This document shows positions 33,630-43,081 of a stretch of DNA of 64,000 nucleotides, piece after piece. This DNA is from Terrabacter aerolatus (GTDB lineage: Bacteria; Actinomycetota; Actinomycetes; Actinomycetales; Dermatophilaceae). A program made the position numbers and the translations under genes. The stretch's first letter is position 1. The number at the start of each line of letters is the position of its first letter. The notes beneath the pieces were generated by a model. That model made no database searches and was not told the origin of the DNA. It saw nothing but the letters and a program-made list of their open reading frames with translations. The DNA is taken from positions 1-64,000 of the forward strand of contig NZ_BJYX01000007.1 of assembly GCF_007991735.1 (NCBI RefSeq), read 5' to 3'.

Positions 33630-34670
33630 ATGGCACTGACCAAGAAGATCACCAAGGCCGTCAAGGACGCACAGAAGCAGGCCGAGGCCGCCGTCGCCGA
33701 CGTGCGCGGCCAGCTCGTCCAGGTCGAGGGCCGCATGCCCGAGGTCCAGGTCGACCCGACCCCGTTCTACGCCGTCGTCGGCGCCGCCAACATGGCGATC
33801 GACACGGTGCGCACCGCGGGCGAGCAGCTCGAGGTCGCCCGCCGCCAGGCCAAGGGTGCCGACCTGCGCAAGGGCGCCAAGAAGGAGGCGAACCAGCTGC
33901 AGAAGGACCTCCAGAAGCGCATCGTCGACCTCCAGAGCCGCACCGCCGAGCTCCAGAAGCTCGCGACGACGTATGCCGAGCGCTTCGTCACGCAGGCGCA
34001 GGACCTCCCGGCCCGCGTCCTCAACGAAGGCCTCGTCATCGCGAGCAACGCCAAGGACCAGTACGACGCCGCGGCTGCCCGTGGCGAGAAGGTCGTCACC
34101 GACCTGCGCGCCCAGGGCGAGCGCACCGCCATCGACCTCAGCGAGCGGGGCACCGCCACCGTGACCCGTGGCCGTCGCGTCGCCGAGACCGCCGTCAGCG
34201 AGGGTGAGAAGGTCGCCAAGAGCCTCAAGGACGTCGTCGCCAAGGACGCCTCGAAGATCGGCTCGCAGGTCGAGGCCTCCGTCGAGGCCGTCGAGTCCGC
34301 CGCCGCCCCGGTGCCGGCCAAGCGCACGGCCGCCCACCAGCGCGCCATCCGCAAGTCCGCTGCGCAGAAGGCTGCCGCCACGCGCAAGGACAACGCGGTC
34401 GAGGCGACGACGACCCGCAAGGTCGCGGCCCGCAGCTCGGCCACGACGGACGACGCCAACGCCACGGTGGCCCGCAAGGTCGCCCCGGCCAAGCGCGCCG
34501 CCAAGAAGACGGTGAAGAAGGCTGCCGCCAAGACCACCGCCGCCACCAAGAGCGCGTCCTCGACCGCCAAGACGGCCGCGAAGAAGTCCGCTCCGTCCAC
34601 GTCGACGACCACGTCCACGACCACGTCGACGACCCCGGCCAAGAGCGCCTCGGACACGACCTCCAGCTGA
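33630..34670 (+). CDS. HBHA-like heparin-binding hemagglutinin family protein
   Basis: The 346-residue product has a long helical, coiled-coil N-terminal half (about residues 1-215). A C-terminal half rich in Lys/Ala repeats (AAKKTVKKAAAKTT, KTAAKKSAPS) follows, and the last 30 residues are Ser/Thr repeats. This is the layout of mycobacterial HBHA, whose Lys-rich tail binds sulfated glycans and which also affects membrane or lipid structure. No signal peptide is present, as in HBHA. The gene begins one base after the XRE gene stop, so the two are coupled. Confidence 0.8.
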   Translation: MALTKKITKAVKDAQKQAEAAVADVRGQLVQVEGRMPEVQVDPTPFYAVVGAANMAIDTVRTAGEQLEVARRQAKGADLRKGAKKEANQLQKDLQKRIVDLQSRTAELQKLATTYAERFVTQAQDLPARVLNEGLVIASNAKDQYDAAAARGEKVVTDLRAQGERTAIDLSERGTATVTRGRRVAETAVSEGEKVAKSLKDVVAKDASKIGSQVEASVEAVESAAAPVPAKRTAAHQRAIRKSAAQKAAATRKDNAVEATTTRKVAARSSATTDDANATVARKVAPAKRAAKKTVKKAAAKTTAATKSASSTAKTAAKKSAPSTSTTTSTTTSTTPAKSASDTTSS

Positions 34671-34693
34671 CCCGTCGTCAGCTCCACCGGTCG

Positions 34694-34729
34694 GCAGGGC
34701 CGCCACCCCACCCGGGGTGGCGGCCCTGC
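34694..34729 (+). terminator. Terminator after the HBHA-like gene
   Basis: A perfect 16-bp stem (34694-34709 with 34714-34729) with a 4-nt loop, 24 bp after the stop. Confidence 0.85.
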
Positions 34730-34755
34730 TGCGTGCCTCCGGCATACTGCGGGGC

Positions 34756-35754
34756 GTGACCGATGACCTGGCTGCCACGCCCGTCCCCGCCTCCGCCAGT
34801 GCGGCCCTCACCGACGCCCCGATCGTCGCGCACGTGGTGCGTGCCGGCTTCGTCGAGTCGGTGCACCACGGCACTGCCGTCGTCACGGCGCCCGACGGCT
34901 CGGTCGAGCTGGAGATCGGCGACGCGAGCGGTGCCGTCTTCCCCCGCAGCTCGAGCAAGCCCCTCCAGGCGCTCGCGATGGTCCGCAACGGCCTGGCCAA
35001 CGAGGGCCGGCTGCTGTCGCTGGCGTGCGCGAGCCACTCGGGTGAGGACTTCCACGTCGAGGCGGCCCGCGAGATCCTCGCCGGGGCCGGCCTCACCGAG
35101 ACCGACCTGCAGAACACCCCGGACTACCCCTACGACGAGGCGGCCCGCATCGGCTGGATCGCGAGCGGTCGTCCGAAGCAGTCGATCGTGCAGAACTGCT
35201 CGGGCAAGCACGCCTCGATGCTCGCGACGTGCGTGATCAACGGCTGGGACCTCGCGACCTACCGCGACCCGAGCCACCCGCTCCAGGTCGCCATCACCGA
35301 CACGGTGCGCGAGCTCACCGGCGCCGAGCCGAGCGCCGTCGCCGTCGACGGGTGCGGCGCCCCGATCCACGCCGTGCCGCTGAGCGCCCTCGCCCTCTCC
35401 TTCGGCCGCCTCGCCGCCGCCACGGACGGCCCGGAGGCCAGGATCGCCCAGGCCATCCGTGCGTTCCCGGAGTACCTCGGTGGCACCCACCGGGACGTCA
35501 CCGCGCTGATCCGTGGCGTCGACGGGCTCGTGGCCAAGGACGGCGCCGAGGCCGTGTGTGCCGTGGGGCTGGCCGACGGCCGGGGCGTCGCGGTCAAGGT
35601 CGCCGACGGGTCGTCCCGTGCCCGCAGCGTGCTGCTCGCGGCGGTGCTGCGGCGCATCGGTGTCGGCAGCGACGACGTGCTGGGCATGCTCGAGCACCAG
35701 CCGGTGCTGGGACACGGGCAGCCCGTCGGCTCGGTCGTCGCCGTCGGGGTCTGA
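34756..35754 (+). CDS. Asparaginase (AnsA/thermolabile rhizobial type)
   Basis: The 332-residue product belongs to the Asparaginase_II (rhizobial, serine-beta-lactamase-like) family, unrelated to the E. coli enzymes. Family motifs visible are [14 protein letters not shown], with the Ser-Ser-x-Lys catalytic pair, [21 protein letters not shown] and DGCGAP. It hydrolyses L-asparagine to aspartate and ammonia in the cytoplasm. The GTG at 34756 was chosen because an upstream in-frame ATG lies inside the preceding terminator. Confidence 0.85.
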   Translation: MTDDLAATPVPASASAALTDAPIVAHVVRAGFVESVHHGTAVVTAPDGSVELEIGDASGAVFPRSSSKPLQALAMVRNGLANEGRLLSLACASHSGEDFHVEAAREILAGAGLTETDLQNTPDYPYDEAARIGWIASGRPKQSIVQNCSGKHASMLATCVINGWDLATYRDPSHPLQVAITDTVRELTGAEPSAVAVDGCGAPIHAVPLSALALSFGRLAAATDGPEARIAQAIRAFPEYLGGTHRDVTALIRGVDGLVAKDGAEAVCAVGLADGRGVAVKVADGSSRARSVLLAAVLRRIGVGSDDVLGMLEHQPVLGHGQPVGSVVAVGV

Positions 35755-35762
35755 GTCCACCC

Positions 35763-36188
35763 GTGAGGGCGGTCCTGCAGCGCGTGACGAGCGCCCGCGT
35801 CGAGGTCGAGGGTGAGGTCGTCGGCGCCATCGACCGTCCCGGTCTGCTCGCCCTCGTCGGGGTCACCCACGACGACGGTCCGGAGCAGGTCGAGCGGATG
35901 GCGCGCAAGATCGCCGAGCTCCGGATCCTGCGCGACGAGCAGAGCCTGACCGATGCCGGGGCTCCAGTCCTCGTCGTCAGCCAGTTCACGCTCTACGCCG
36001 ACACCCGCAAGGGGCGACGTCCCTCGTGGAGCGCGGCGGCTCCCGGTCCCGTGGCCGAGCCGGTCATCGCCGACCTCGTGGCCGCGATCCGGGCCCGGGG
36101 CATCGAGGTCGAGCAGGGCCGGTTCGGCGCGATGATGCAGGTCTCGCTCGTGGGCGACGGTCCCGTCACCCTCGTCGTCGACGCCTGA
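35763..36188 (+). CDS. dtd: D-aminoacyl-tRNA deacylase Dtd
   Basis: The 141-residue product matches the family length. Characteristic motifs are [12 protein letters not shown] at the N-terminus, the catalytic [16 protein letters not shown], and the C-terminal GPVT ([10 protein letters not shown]) that forms the chiral-selective pocket. It removes D-amino acids and glycine mischarged onto tRNA. It starts with GTG 8 bp after the asparaginase stop. Confidence 0.95.
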   Translation: MRAVLQRVTSARVEVEGEVVGAIDRPGLLALVGVTHDDGPEQVERMARKIAELRILRDEQSLTDAGAPVLVVSQFTLYADTRKGRRPSWSAAAPGPVAEPVIADLVAAIRARGIEVEQGRFGAMMQVSLVGDGPVTLVVDA

Positions 36189-36287
36189 CGACGCGTCGAA
36201 GGGCCTTCGCCGCGGCCGGGCGAGCAGGCTGTCCGAGGCGGGTCGCCGGGAGGCCGTTCGCAGGGGTCGGCGGGTTACGCTGGAGCC

Positions 36288-36602
36288 ATGCAGCTCTACG
36301 CCGGCTACCAGAGCCTCGTCACCCTCGTCCTCGGGGTGGTGGCCCTCGGCTGCGAGGTCTTCGCCTTCGTCGACGCCCTGCGCCACCCGGAGAACGCCTT
36401 CGTCGCGGCCGGCAAGCGCACCAAGCGCTTCTGGCTGCTCATCACCGGGGTGGCCCTGCTCTTCGGGTCGATCTCGGTGTTCGACCCGATCGGGCTGCTG
36501 GGACTGGCCGCCTTCCTCGGCGCTGCCGTCTACCTCGCCGACGTGCGCCCGGCGCTGCGGCAGGTGCGGGGGCTCGGGGGCCGTTCCAGCTCCGGCTGGT
36601 AG
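36288..36602 (+). CDS. DUF2516 family membrane protein
   Basis: The 104-residue product has about three transmembrane helices and the DUF2516 pattern FAFVDALRHPENAFVAAGKRTKRFW. The family is actinobacterial and found next to HBHA genes; here the two are separated by asparaginase and dtd. The function is unknown. TACGCT lies 6 nt before the ATG, indicating a leaderless message. Confidence 0.85.
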   Translation: MQLYAGYQSLVTLVLGVVALGCEVFAFVDALRHPENAFVAAGKRTKRFWLLITGVALLFGSISVFDPIGLLGLAAFLGAAVYLADVRPALRQVRGLGGRSSSGW

Positions 36603-36679
36603 GCCCGTTAGGCTCCGTCTGGCGCACCAGCCCGGCTCTTTGCGGCACACTGGGCCTTCACCGACGATGGGGGAACCCT

Positions 36680-37117
36680 ATGACCGACCAGTACCGCGCC
36701 GGCGCCGCCGTGGCGCCTGGCCAGGGCCCGGCGCACTCGCCTGACGACTACGAGGTCAGCGACCGCAACCCGGCCCAGGACATCTTCGTCGCCGAGCGGC
36801 CGTGGGGGCAGTTCCAGCAGTTCGTCTCCAACGAGCAGGTCACCGTCAAGATCATCACGGTGCAGCCGGGTCATCGGCTCTCGCTCCAGCGCCACGACCA
36901 CCGGGGCGAGATGTGGCAGGTCCTCGACGTGCCCATCGACGTCACGGTCGGCGACCGCACGTGGAGCGCCCAGCCCGGCGAGACCGTCTGGGTCCCGCGC
37001 AACTCGGTCCACCGCATGGGCAACTCCGGCAGCCGTCCGGGCCGTCTGCTCGAGGTCGGCTTCGGACACTTCGACGAGTCCGACATCGAGCGCCTCGAGG
37101 ACGACTACGTCCGCTGA
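36680..37117 (+). CDS. Cupin domain protein like the C-terminus of type II phosphomannose isomerase
   Basis: The 145-residue single cupin carries the motifs of the isomerase domain of GMP-type phosphomannose isomerases: RPWGQFQQF, VTVKIITVQPGHRLSLQRHDHRGEMWQVL and PRNSVHRMGN. The metal-binding His and Glu (HDHRGE) are present. No nucleotidyltransferase domain is attached, so this is a stand-alone version, either a mannose-6-phosphate isomerase or a sugar-binding protein. Confidence 0.85.
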   Translation: MTDQYRAGAAVAPGQGPAHSPDDYEVSDRNPAQDIFVAERPWGQFQQFVSNEQVTVKIITVQPGHRLSLQRHDHRGEMWQVLDVPIDVTVGDRTWSAQPGETVWVPRNSVHRMGNSGSRPGRLLEVGFGHFDESDIERLEDDYVR

Positions 37118-37151
37118 CCGCGCCCGACCCCACCAGCAGACCCACGCTCCT

Positions 37152-37177
37152 GTGCCGCCCGCCTCGCCGGGCGGCAC
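37152..37177. terminator. Convergent terminator
   Basis: GTGCCGCCCG and CGGGCGGCAC form a perfect 10-bp stem with a 6-nt loop between the convergent cupin and methyltransferase genes. Confidence 0.7.
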
Positions 37178-37194
37178 CCGTGCGTCCGGGGGAG

Positions 37195-37995
37195 TCAGCC
37201 CTCCCGCGGCGCGACGGCAGCCCAGTCGACGGTGACCTCGCCGAGGCGCCACCGCGCGGGCCCGTCGAGCAGGGGCCAGCGCTCACGCACCTCGGCCACG
37301 GTGGCGAGGAAGCGTTGCCGGGCGCCCCAGGACGACTGCGGGGCGTGGCGCGCCCACGCCCGGTCGAGGTCCGCGAGGTACGCGTGGACCGGCTCGCCGG
37401 GGACGTTGCGGTGGATCAGGGACTTCGGCAGCCGCTCGGCCACGTCGGAGGGACGCTCGAGCCCGCCCATCCGGAGCGAGAGCGTCAGGCTGACCGGGCC
37501 CCGCGCGTCGACCGCGACCCAGGCGGCTCGCCGGCCGATCTCGTCGCACGTCCCGTCGACGAGCAGGCCGTCGGGCGCCAGCCGCTCCTGCACGAGGGCC
37601 CACGCCGCCGGCACCTCGTCCTCGGGGTACTGCCGCAGCACGTTGAAGGCCCGGACGACGCTCGGGCGCGCCCCGGAGTCCAGGGGGACCTCGAAGCCGC
37701 CGAGCCGGAAGCTCAGGCCGTCGCGCTCGAGCGGCTTGCCGGCGGCGACCCGGGCGGGGTCGATCTCGATGCCGACGACCTGGACGTCGGGGCGCACGCG
37801 CCGGAGCCGGTCGTGCAGCTCGACGGCCGTCGTGGGTGATGCGCCGTAGCCGAGGTCGACGATGACGGGGGGCGTGACGCTGCGCCGCAGCCGCCAGGCC
37901 TGGGGACCGGCGATCCACCGGTCGCACCGCCGCAGGCGGTTCGGGTTGGTCGTCCCCCGCGTCACCGTGCCGACGGGGCGCTGGCGGGAAGGCAC
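37195..37995 (-). CDS. Class I SAM-dependent methyltransferase-like protein
   Basis: The 266-residue product has a Rossmann methyltransferase core. Motif I is [13 protein letters not shown] (about residue 45), followed by [11 protein letters not shown] and a late [14 protein letters not shown] motif. The N-terminal 40 residues are basic. The substrate is unknown. It starts with GTG at 37995, with TAGCCT 6 nt upstream (leaderless). It is divergent from mshA across a palindromic promoter region. Confidence 0.75.
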   Translation of the reverse strand: MPSRQRPVGTVTRGTTNPNRLRRCDRWIAGPQAWRLRRSVTPPVIVDLGYGASPTTAVELHDRLRRVRPDVQVVGIEIDPARVAAGKPLERDGLSFRLGGFEVPLDSGARPSVVRAFNVLRQYPEDEVPAAWALVQERLAPDGLLVDGTCDEIGRRAAWVAVDARGPVSLTLSLRMGGLERPSDVAERLPKSLIHRNVPGEPVHAYLADLDRAWARHAPQSSWGARQRFLATVAEVRERWPLLDGPARWRLGEVTVDWAAVAPREG

Positions 37996-38028
37996 GTCCG
38001 CAGGCTACGCGCGCCGCACCGGTTCGAG

Positions 38029-38080
38029 GTATTCCGCGCCCACCCGGGATCGCGGAATACATCGAATCCGGGGTGTGGTT
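38029..38080 (+). promoter_or_regulatory. SigR/SigH-like promoter of mshA with a 10-bp palindrome
   Basis: GGAAT (38054-38058) and GTT (38078-38080) are 19 nt apart, matching the GGAAT-N18/19-GTT promoter of the thiol-stress sigma factors SigR/SigH. Known regulons of these factors include mycothiol genes. The -35 lies in the right arm of a perfect 10-bp inverted repeat, GTATTCCGCG (38029-38038) and CGCGGAATAC (38051-38060), separated by 12 bp. The left arm presents the same GGAAT toward the divergent gene, but no proper -10 follows there. Confidence 0.55.
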
Positions 38081-38125
38081 GAGTCGAGGAGGAGCAGGAC
38101 CCAGCAAGCGGAGCAGGACGAAGGG

Positions 38126-39448
38126 ATGCCGATGGCGGCGGTCGAGCCGAGACGGGTGGCGATGATCAGCGTCCACACCTCGCCCCTGGAGCAGCCGGGC
38201 ACCGGCGACGCCGGCGGTCTCAACGTCTACGTCGCCGAGACCGCCAGGGAGCTCGCGGCCCGCGGCATCGAGGTCGACATCTTCACGCGTCGGACCACCG
38301 GTGAGACGCCCGTCGAGGCCGACCTCGTCCCCGGTGTGCGGGTGCGTCACGTGACCGCCGGGCCCTACGAGGGGCTCGCCAAGGAGGACCTCCCGGGACA
38401 GCTCTGTGCGTTCTCCGCCGGCATCATGCAGGCGGGGCTCTCCGTCCCCGAGGACCACTACGACCTCGTCCACTCCCACTACTGGCTCTCGGGCCAGGTC
38501 GGGTGGCTCGCCGCCGACCGGTGGCGCGTGGCCCTCGTGCACACCATGCACACGATGGCCCGCGTCAAGAACCTCCACCTCGCCGATGGCGACCCGCCCG
38601 AACCGCGCGGTCGCGAGATCGGTGAGGTCCAGGTCGTCGAGGCCGCCGACCGGCTCATCGCCAACACCGACGACGAGGCGCGCGAGCTCATCGAGCTGTA
38701 TGCCGCCCCGCCGGCCAAGGTGTCCGTCGTCCCGCCCGGCGTCGACCTCACGACGTTCACGCCCGGCGACCGTCGCGAAGCCCGTCGGGCCCTGGGTCTG
38801 CCCGTCGACGGCGAGCTGCTGCTCTTCGTCGGCCGCATCCAGCCCCTCAAGGCGCCGGACGTGCTGCTCCGGGTCGCCGGGGAGCTGCTGCGCCGCGACC
38901 CCGCACGTCGGGAGCGCCTGACCGTCGCGGTCCTCGGCGGACCGAGTGGCAGCGGGCTGACCCGCCCGCACGAGCTCGAGGAGCTCGCCCGCGGTCTCGG
39001 CATCGACGACGTCGTCCGCTTCGTGCGCCCGGTCGCGCGGCCGGTGCTCGCCCAGTGGTACCGCGCCGCCGACCTCGTGCTCGTGCCGAGCCACTCGGAG
39101 TCCTTCGGCCTCGTCGCCATCGAGGCACAGGCCTGCGGCACGCCGGTCGTGGCCGCCCACGTGGGAGGCCTGCCCACCGCGGTCGGAGACGCCGGCGTGC
39201 TCGTCGACGGTCACGCCACCCCCGCGTGGGCCGACGCCGTCGAGTCCCTGCTGCGGGACGACCGCAGACGCCTGGCGCTCGGCTCCGCCGCCGTGTCGCA
39301 CGCGGCCCAGTTCGGCTGGGGTGCGACCACCGACCGGCTGCTCGAGGTCTACCAGCAGGCCATCCGCGAGCGGGCCAACGGCACCAACGAGTCACCCATC
39401 GACGAGGGCCAGAGCCTCGTCGGCGTCCCCACGGCGGTGATCCCGTGA
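38126..39448 (+). CDS. mshA: D-inositol-3-phosphate glycosyltransferase MshA
   Basis: The 440-residue GT4 (GT-B fold) enzyme starts mycothiol synthesis by joining GlcNAc from UDP-GlcNAc to inositol-3-phosphate. The N-terminal domain has [18 protein letters not shown]. The C-terminal domain has [16 protein letters not shown] and the sugar-nucleotide motif [22 protein letters not shown]. An in-frame ATG two codons later (38132) has the better spaced AAGGG and may be the real start. It overlaps the YbjN gene by GTGA. Confidence 0.95.
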   Translation: MPMAAVEPRRVAMISVHTSPLEQPGTGDAGGLNVYVAETARELAARGIEVDIFTRRTTGETPVEADLVPGVRVRHVTAGPYEGLAKEDLPGQLCAFSAGIMQAGLSVPEDHYDLVHSHYWLSGQVGWLAADRWRVALVHTMHTMARVKNLHLADGDPPEPRGREIGEVQVVEAADRLIANTDDEARELIELYAAPPAKVSVVPPGVDLTTFTPGDRREARRALGLPVDGELLLFVGRIQPLKAPDVLLRVAGELLRRDPARRERLTVAVLGGPSGSGLTRPHELEELARGLGIDDVVRFVRPVARPVLAQWYRAADLVLVPSHSESFGLVAIEAQACGTPVVAAHVGGLPTAVGDAGVLVDGHATPAWADAVESLLRDDRRRLALGSAAVSHAAQFGWGATTDRLLEVYQQAIRERANGTNESPIDEGQSLVGVPTAVIP

Positions 39449-39987
39449 GCGCCGCACCGCAGGAGGTCGACGAGGCCGACGGGTCGCCGCGCGCGGCCGC
39501 GGAGGCCCGCCTCACGGCATACCTCGACTCCGTCGGTCTCGAGTGGGAGCTCGGCGGGCGCGCGGGGGAGTACGTCGTGACGCTACCCGGCGAGAAGAAG
39601 CTCAAGACGGTGGTCTCGGTGCTCGTGCGCGACCGCACCACGAGCATCAGCGCGTTCGTCATCCGCAACCCGGACGAGAACCACGAGGTGTTCTACCGCA
39701 CCCTGCTGCGCAAGAACCTCCGGCTGCAGGGGGTCGCCTACGCCATCGACACCGACGGAGACGTCTACCTGCGGGGCGAGATCCCCACCGTGGCGGTCGA
39801 GGCCGACCACCTCGACCAGGTCTTCGGCATCGTGCTGTCGGCGAGCGACGACGCCTTCAACGAGCTGCTCGCGCTCGGCTTCCTCGGCTCGATGAGGAAG
39901 GAGTGGGCCTGGCGCGTGTCGCGCGGCGAGTCCACCCGCAACCTCGACGCGTTCCGACACCTGTTGGACGACGGGTCGGACGCCTGA
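39445..39987 (+). CDS. YbjN domain protein
   Basis: The 180-residue product has a YbjN-type (type III secretion chaperone-like) alpha/beta domain. Its role is unknown, but it sits between mshA and gpmA as Rv0487 does in M. tuberculosis. Visible family segments are [39 protein letters not shown] and DVYLRGEIP. The GTG start overlaps the mshA stop, so it is translationally coupled to mycothiol synthesis. Confidence 0.88.
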   Translation: MSAAPQEVDEADGSPRAAAEARLTAYLDSVGLEWELGGRAGEYVVTLPGEKKLKTVVSVLVRDRTTSISAFVIRNPDENHEVFYRTLLRKNLRLQGVAYAIDTDGDVYLRGEIPTVAVEADHLDQVFGIVLSASDDAFNELLALGFLGSMRKEWAWRVSRGESTRNLDAFRHLLDDGSDA

Positions 39988-40010
39988 TCGGCCGTCGCTA
40001 GGCTGGCGCC

Positions 40011-40754
40011 ATGACCTACACGCTCGTCCTCGTCCGTCATGGCGAAAGCGACTGGAACGCCAAGAACCTCTTCACCGGCTGGGTCGACGTCGACCTCACC
40101 GACAAGGGCCGCGCCGAGGGCGTGCGCGCCGGTGAGCAGCTCAAGGCCGCCGGCATCCTGCCCGACATCGTGCACACCTCGCTGCTGCGCCGGGCCATCA
40201 CGACCGCGAACCTCTCGCTCGACGCGGCGGACCGCCACTGGATCCCGGTCAAGCGCGACTGGCGCCTCAACGAGCGCCACTACGGCGCGCTCCAGGGCAA
40301 GGACAAGAAGCAGACGCTCGAGCAGTTCGGGGAGGAGCAGTTCATGCTGTGGCGCCGCTCCTACGACGTGCCGCCGCCGCCCATCGAGGTCGACGACGAG
40401 TTCTCGCAGCACGGCGACCCCCGCTACGCCGGGCTCGGACCCGCGATGCCGGCCACCGAGTGCCTCAAGGACGTCGTGACGCGCCTGATGCCCTACTGGG
40501 AGAACGACATCCAGACCGACCTCGCCGACGGCCTGACGGTCATGGTCGCCGCGCACGGCAACTCGCTGCGTGCTCTCGTCAAGACCCTCGACGGGATCTC
40601 CGACGACGACATCGCCGGCCTCAACATCCCCACCGGCATGCCGCTCGTCTACGAGCTCGACGAGTCGTTCCGTCCGGTGACCCCCGGCGGCCGCTACCTC
40701 GACCCGGAGGCTGCGCGCGCCGCGGCCGAGGCCGTGGCCAACCAGGGCCGCTGA
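40011..40754 (+). CDS. gpmA: 2,3-bisphosphoglycerate-dependent phosphoglycerate mutase
   Basis: The 247-residue glycolytic enzyme has the catalytic [18 protein letters not shown], with the phospho-accepting His near residue 10, plus [11 protein letters not shown] and a second catalytic His in [13 protein letters not shown]. The length is typical. TAGGCT lies 6 nt before the ATG with no Shine-Dalgarno, suggesting a leaderless message even though the upstream genes run the same way. Confidence 0.96.
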   Translation: MTYTLVLVRHGESDWNAKNLFTGWVDVDLTDKGRAEGVRAGEQLKAAGILPDIVHTSLLRRAITTANLSLDAADRHWIPVKRDWRLNERHYGALQGKDKKQTLEQFGEEQFMLWRRSYDVPPPPIEVDDEFSQHGDPRYAGLGPAMPATECLKDVVTRLMPYWENDIQTDLADGLTVMVAAHGNSLRALVKTLDGISDDDIAGLNIPTGMPLVYELDESFRPVTPGGRYLDPEAARAAAEAVANQGR

Positions 40755-40773
40755 CCCGCCGCAGCAGACGCGC

Positions 40774-40807
40774 AGAGGCCACGAACCGGAGACGGTTCGT
40801 GGCCTCT
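40774..40807. terminator. Convergent terminator between gpmA and phoU
   Basis: A perfect 15-bp stem, AGAGGCCACGAACCG with its complement, around a GAGA tetraloop. Confidence 0.88.
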
Positions 40808-40821
40808 CGACGTGCTGGGCG

Positions 40822-41541
40822 TCAGGCGGGAGCGGTGCCCCGCTCGATCTCGGCGATGACGTCGGCGTCCTCGTCGTCCTCGTGGTCGAAGCTGACGTCG
40901 GAGTCGTACTCACCCGTGACGAGGTAGACGACACGACGGGCCACCGAGACGGCGTGGTCGGCGAAGCGCTCGTAGTAGCGGCCGACGAGCGTCAGGTCGA
41001 GGATCGAGCTGCGCGACCACGACGTGTTCTCGTCGAGCAGCGCCGCGAAGAGCTCGCGGTGCAGGTCGTCCATCGCGTCGTCGTCCTTCTCGAGCGCGAT
41101 GGCCGCGGCGACGTCCTTGCTGGCGATGATCGAGCCGCACTTGGCCACGATCGCCTCGGCGACCTGGCCCATCTGCAGGATGTGCGCACGCAGCTCGGGC
41201 GGCACGGCCGAGTCGGGCGTGCGCAGGCGCGCGACCTTGGCGACGTGACGGGCGAGGTCGCCCATCCGCTCGAGGTCGGAGCTCATGTGCATCGCCGTGA
41301 CGACGATGCGCAGGTCGGTCGCGACGGGCTGCTGTCGAGCGAGCAGGTCGATCGACAGCTCGTCGAGCTCGATGCGGATGTCGTCGAGCTTGCGGTCCGC
41401 CTCGATGACCGACTCGGCGAGATGCACGTCGGCGTCGAGGAGCGCGGTCGTGGCGCGGGAGATGGCCGACCCCGCGAGCCTCGTCAGCTCGACGAGCTGG
41501 TCCGAGATCGTGTCGAGGTCCTCGTGGAACTGGTCGCGCAT
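40822..41541 (-). CDS. phoU: Phosphate signalling regulator PhoU
   Basis: The 239-residue helical protein is built of two three-helix bundles with metal-binding E/DxxxD motifs (ADRKLDDIRIELDE, EKDDDAMDDLHREL). SSDLERMGDLARHVAKVA and YYERFADHAVSVARRV are the conserved helices of the two repeats. PhoU couples Pst transport to the sensor kinase and keeps the PHO response off when phosphate is sufficient. It is divergent from senX3 with a PHO box between them. AGGAAG lies before the ATG. Confidence 0.95.
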   Translation of the reverse strand: MRDQFHEDLDTISDQLVELTRLAGSAISRATTALLDADVHLAESVIEADRKLDDIRIELDELSIDLLARQQPVATDLRIVVTAMHMSSDLERMGDLARHVAKVARLRTPDSAVPPELRAHILQMGQVAEAIVAKCGSIIASKDVAAAIALEKDDDAMDDLHRELFAALLDENTSWSRSSILDLTLVGRYYERFADHAVSVARRVVYLVTGEYDSDVSFDHEDDEDADVIAEIERGTAPA

Positions 41542-41713
41542 GGTCTTCCTGTCGGTCGCCGGTCGTGCGTCGTCGTGCCGCCACGACTGGCCGTCGCGGT
41601 CACGAGGGCCAGCCTGTCATCCCGGGACGTGTCCGGGACGGCATACGGACGGGGCGGCACGTCCCCGCTGGTGCAGAGGCTCGCAGGGCTGCGTGAATGG
41701 GTGGGGACGCTCA

Positions 41714-41731
41714 GGTGAACACTGGGTACAC
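41714..41731 (-). promoter_or_regulatory. PHO/RegX3-like box between phoU and senX3
   Basis: GGTGAAC (41714-41720) and GGTACAC (41725-41731) are 11 nt apart. Read toward phoU they are GTGTACC and GTTCACC, the orientation used at pstS. The box lies 173 bp from the phoU start and 63 bp from the senX3 start, so it could serve autoregulation of either. Confidence 0.6.
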
Positions 41732-41793
41732 GCACCGCACGGGCGGTCCGTGCGTGGCGCGAGCGTCCCACGCCGATGCGTACGCTGAGTGTC

Positions 41794-43029
41794 GTGGACC
41801 CGACGACCGCGGCAACGCTCGGTGGCATCGCCGGCCTCGCCCTCGGCGGCCTGGCGATGGTCGCCGTGCGCCTGTCGGACCGCTCGACCGCGGCCGAGGT
41901 CCCCTCGCCGCCCGAGCCGCTGCTGCCGCCCGGCGTGGGGGAGGTCATCGCGGTGCTGCGCTCGAGCGGGATCCTCGTCGACTCCTCGGACCGTGTCGTC
42001 AACAACTCGCCCGCCGCCGTCGCGCAAGGCCTCGTGCGGGGGCAGGAGCTCGTGCACCCGGAGCTGCTCCACCTCGCCCGTGCGGTGCGCCGCGACGGCA
42101 TCATCCGCGAGGCCGAGCTCACCCTGCAGAAGGGCATCGGCGACGGGCGCCTCGTCGTGGCCGCCCGGGTCGCACCCCTCGGCGCCGACCACGTGCTCCT
42201 CCTCGTCGAGGACCGCTCCAAGGCGGCCCGCGTCGAGGAGATCCGCCGCGACTTCCTCGCCAACGTCAGCCACGAGCTCAAGACCCCGGTGGGCGGCATC
42301 TCGCTCCTCGCCGAGGCCGTGCTCGACGCGCACGACGACCCCGAGGCGGTCGCGCGGTTCGCCCGGCGGATCAGCGTCGAGTCCGACCGCCTGACCCGTC
42401 TCGTCAAGGAGATCGTCGAGCTCTCGCGCCTGCAGGGGGCCGACGTCATCAAGGACCCCACGCTCATCGACGTAGGAGAGTGCGCGCGCGACGCCACCGA
42501 GCGCAGCCGCCTCATCGCCGACGAGCACCGCATCGAGCTCGTCACGGCCATCGACGAGGGCTGCGAGGTGTGGGGCGACGCCGAGCTCGTGACGACCGCG
42601 ATCAGCAACCTCGTCGGCAACGCCATCGCCTACTCCGACAGCGGCACGCGCGTGGGGGTCATGGTCCGCCGCGGCCGCCCGGGGGTCATCGACGTCTCCG
42701 TCACGGACCAGGGGCTCGGCATCGCACCGGACGAGCAGCAGCGCATCTTCGAGCGCTTCTACCGCGTCGACACGGCGCGCTCGCGCGCCACCGGTGGCAC
42801 GGGGCTCGGGCTCGCGATCGTCAAGCACGTGGCCGACAACCACGGCGGCAACGTGTCGGTGTGGTCCGAGCCCGGACGCGGCTCGACCTTCACGATCGGG
42901 CTGCCCGCGGCCAACGCCTCCGGCGCCATCGACGCTGCCGACGCGACGGAGCCCGCCGAGGCGGGCGAGCCGACCACGTATGCCGTCCTGCCGCACGACA
43001 CGGGCCCGACCTCGTCCGTGAGCGCCTGA
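41794..43029 (+). CDS. senX3: Phosphate-sensing histidine kinase SenX3
   Basis: The 411-residue product has a single N-terminal transmembrane helix (about residues 3-25) and a PAS-like linker (about 50-140). The dimerisation/phosphoacceptor box is RRDFLANVSHELKTPVGGI with the His. The ATPase domain has the N box (ISNLVGNAIAYS), G1 (DQGLGI) and G2 (GGTGLGLAIVKHV). The GTG at 41794 is preferred because TACGCT (41781-41786) lies 7 nt before it, as in other leaderless genes here; the ATG at 41776 would lie upstream of that -10. It signals to RegX3, encoded just downstream. Confidence 0.93.
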   Translation: MDPTTAATLGGIAGLALGGLAMVAVRLSDRSTAAEVPSPPEPLLPPGVGEVIAVLRSSGILVDSSDRVVNNSPAAVAQGLVRGQELVHPELLHLARAVRRDGIIREAELTLQKGIGDGRLVVAARVAPLGADHVLLLVEDRSKAARVEEIRRDFLANVSHELKTPVGGISLLAEAVLDAHDDPEAVARFARRISVESDRLTRLVKEIVELSRLQGADVIKDPTLIDVGECARDATERSRLIADEHRIELVTAIDEGCEVWGDAELVTTAISNLVGNAIAYSDSGTRVGVMVRRGRPGVIDVSVTDQGLGIAPDEQQRIFERFYRVDTARSRATGGTGLGLAIVKHVADNHGGNVSVWSEPGRGSTFTIGLPAANASGAIDAADATEPAEAGEPTTYAVLPHDTGPTSSVSA

Positions 43030-43081
43030 CCCACCCGAGCCACCCCGCCAGCCCACGCTGCCAGACCCCGAGAGGCCTGTC

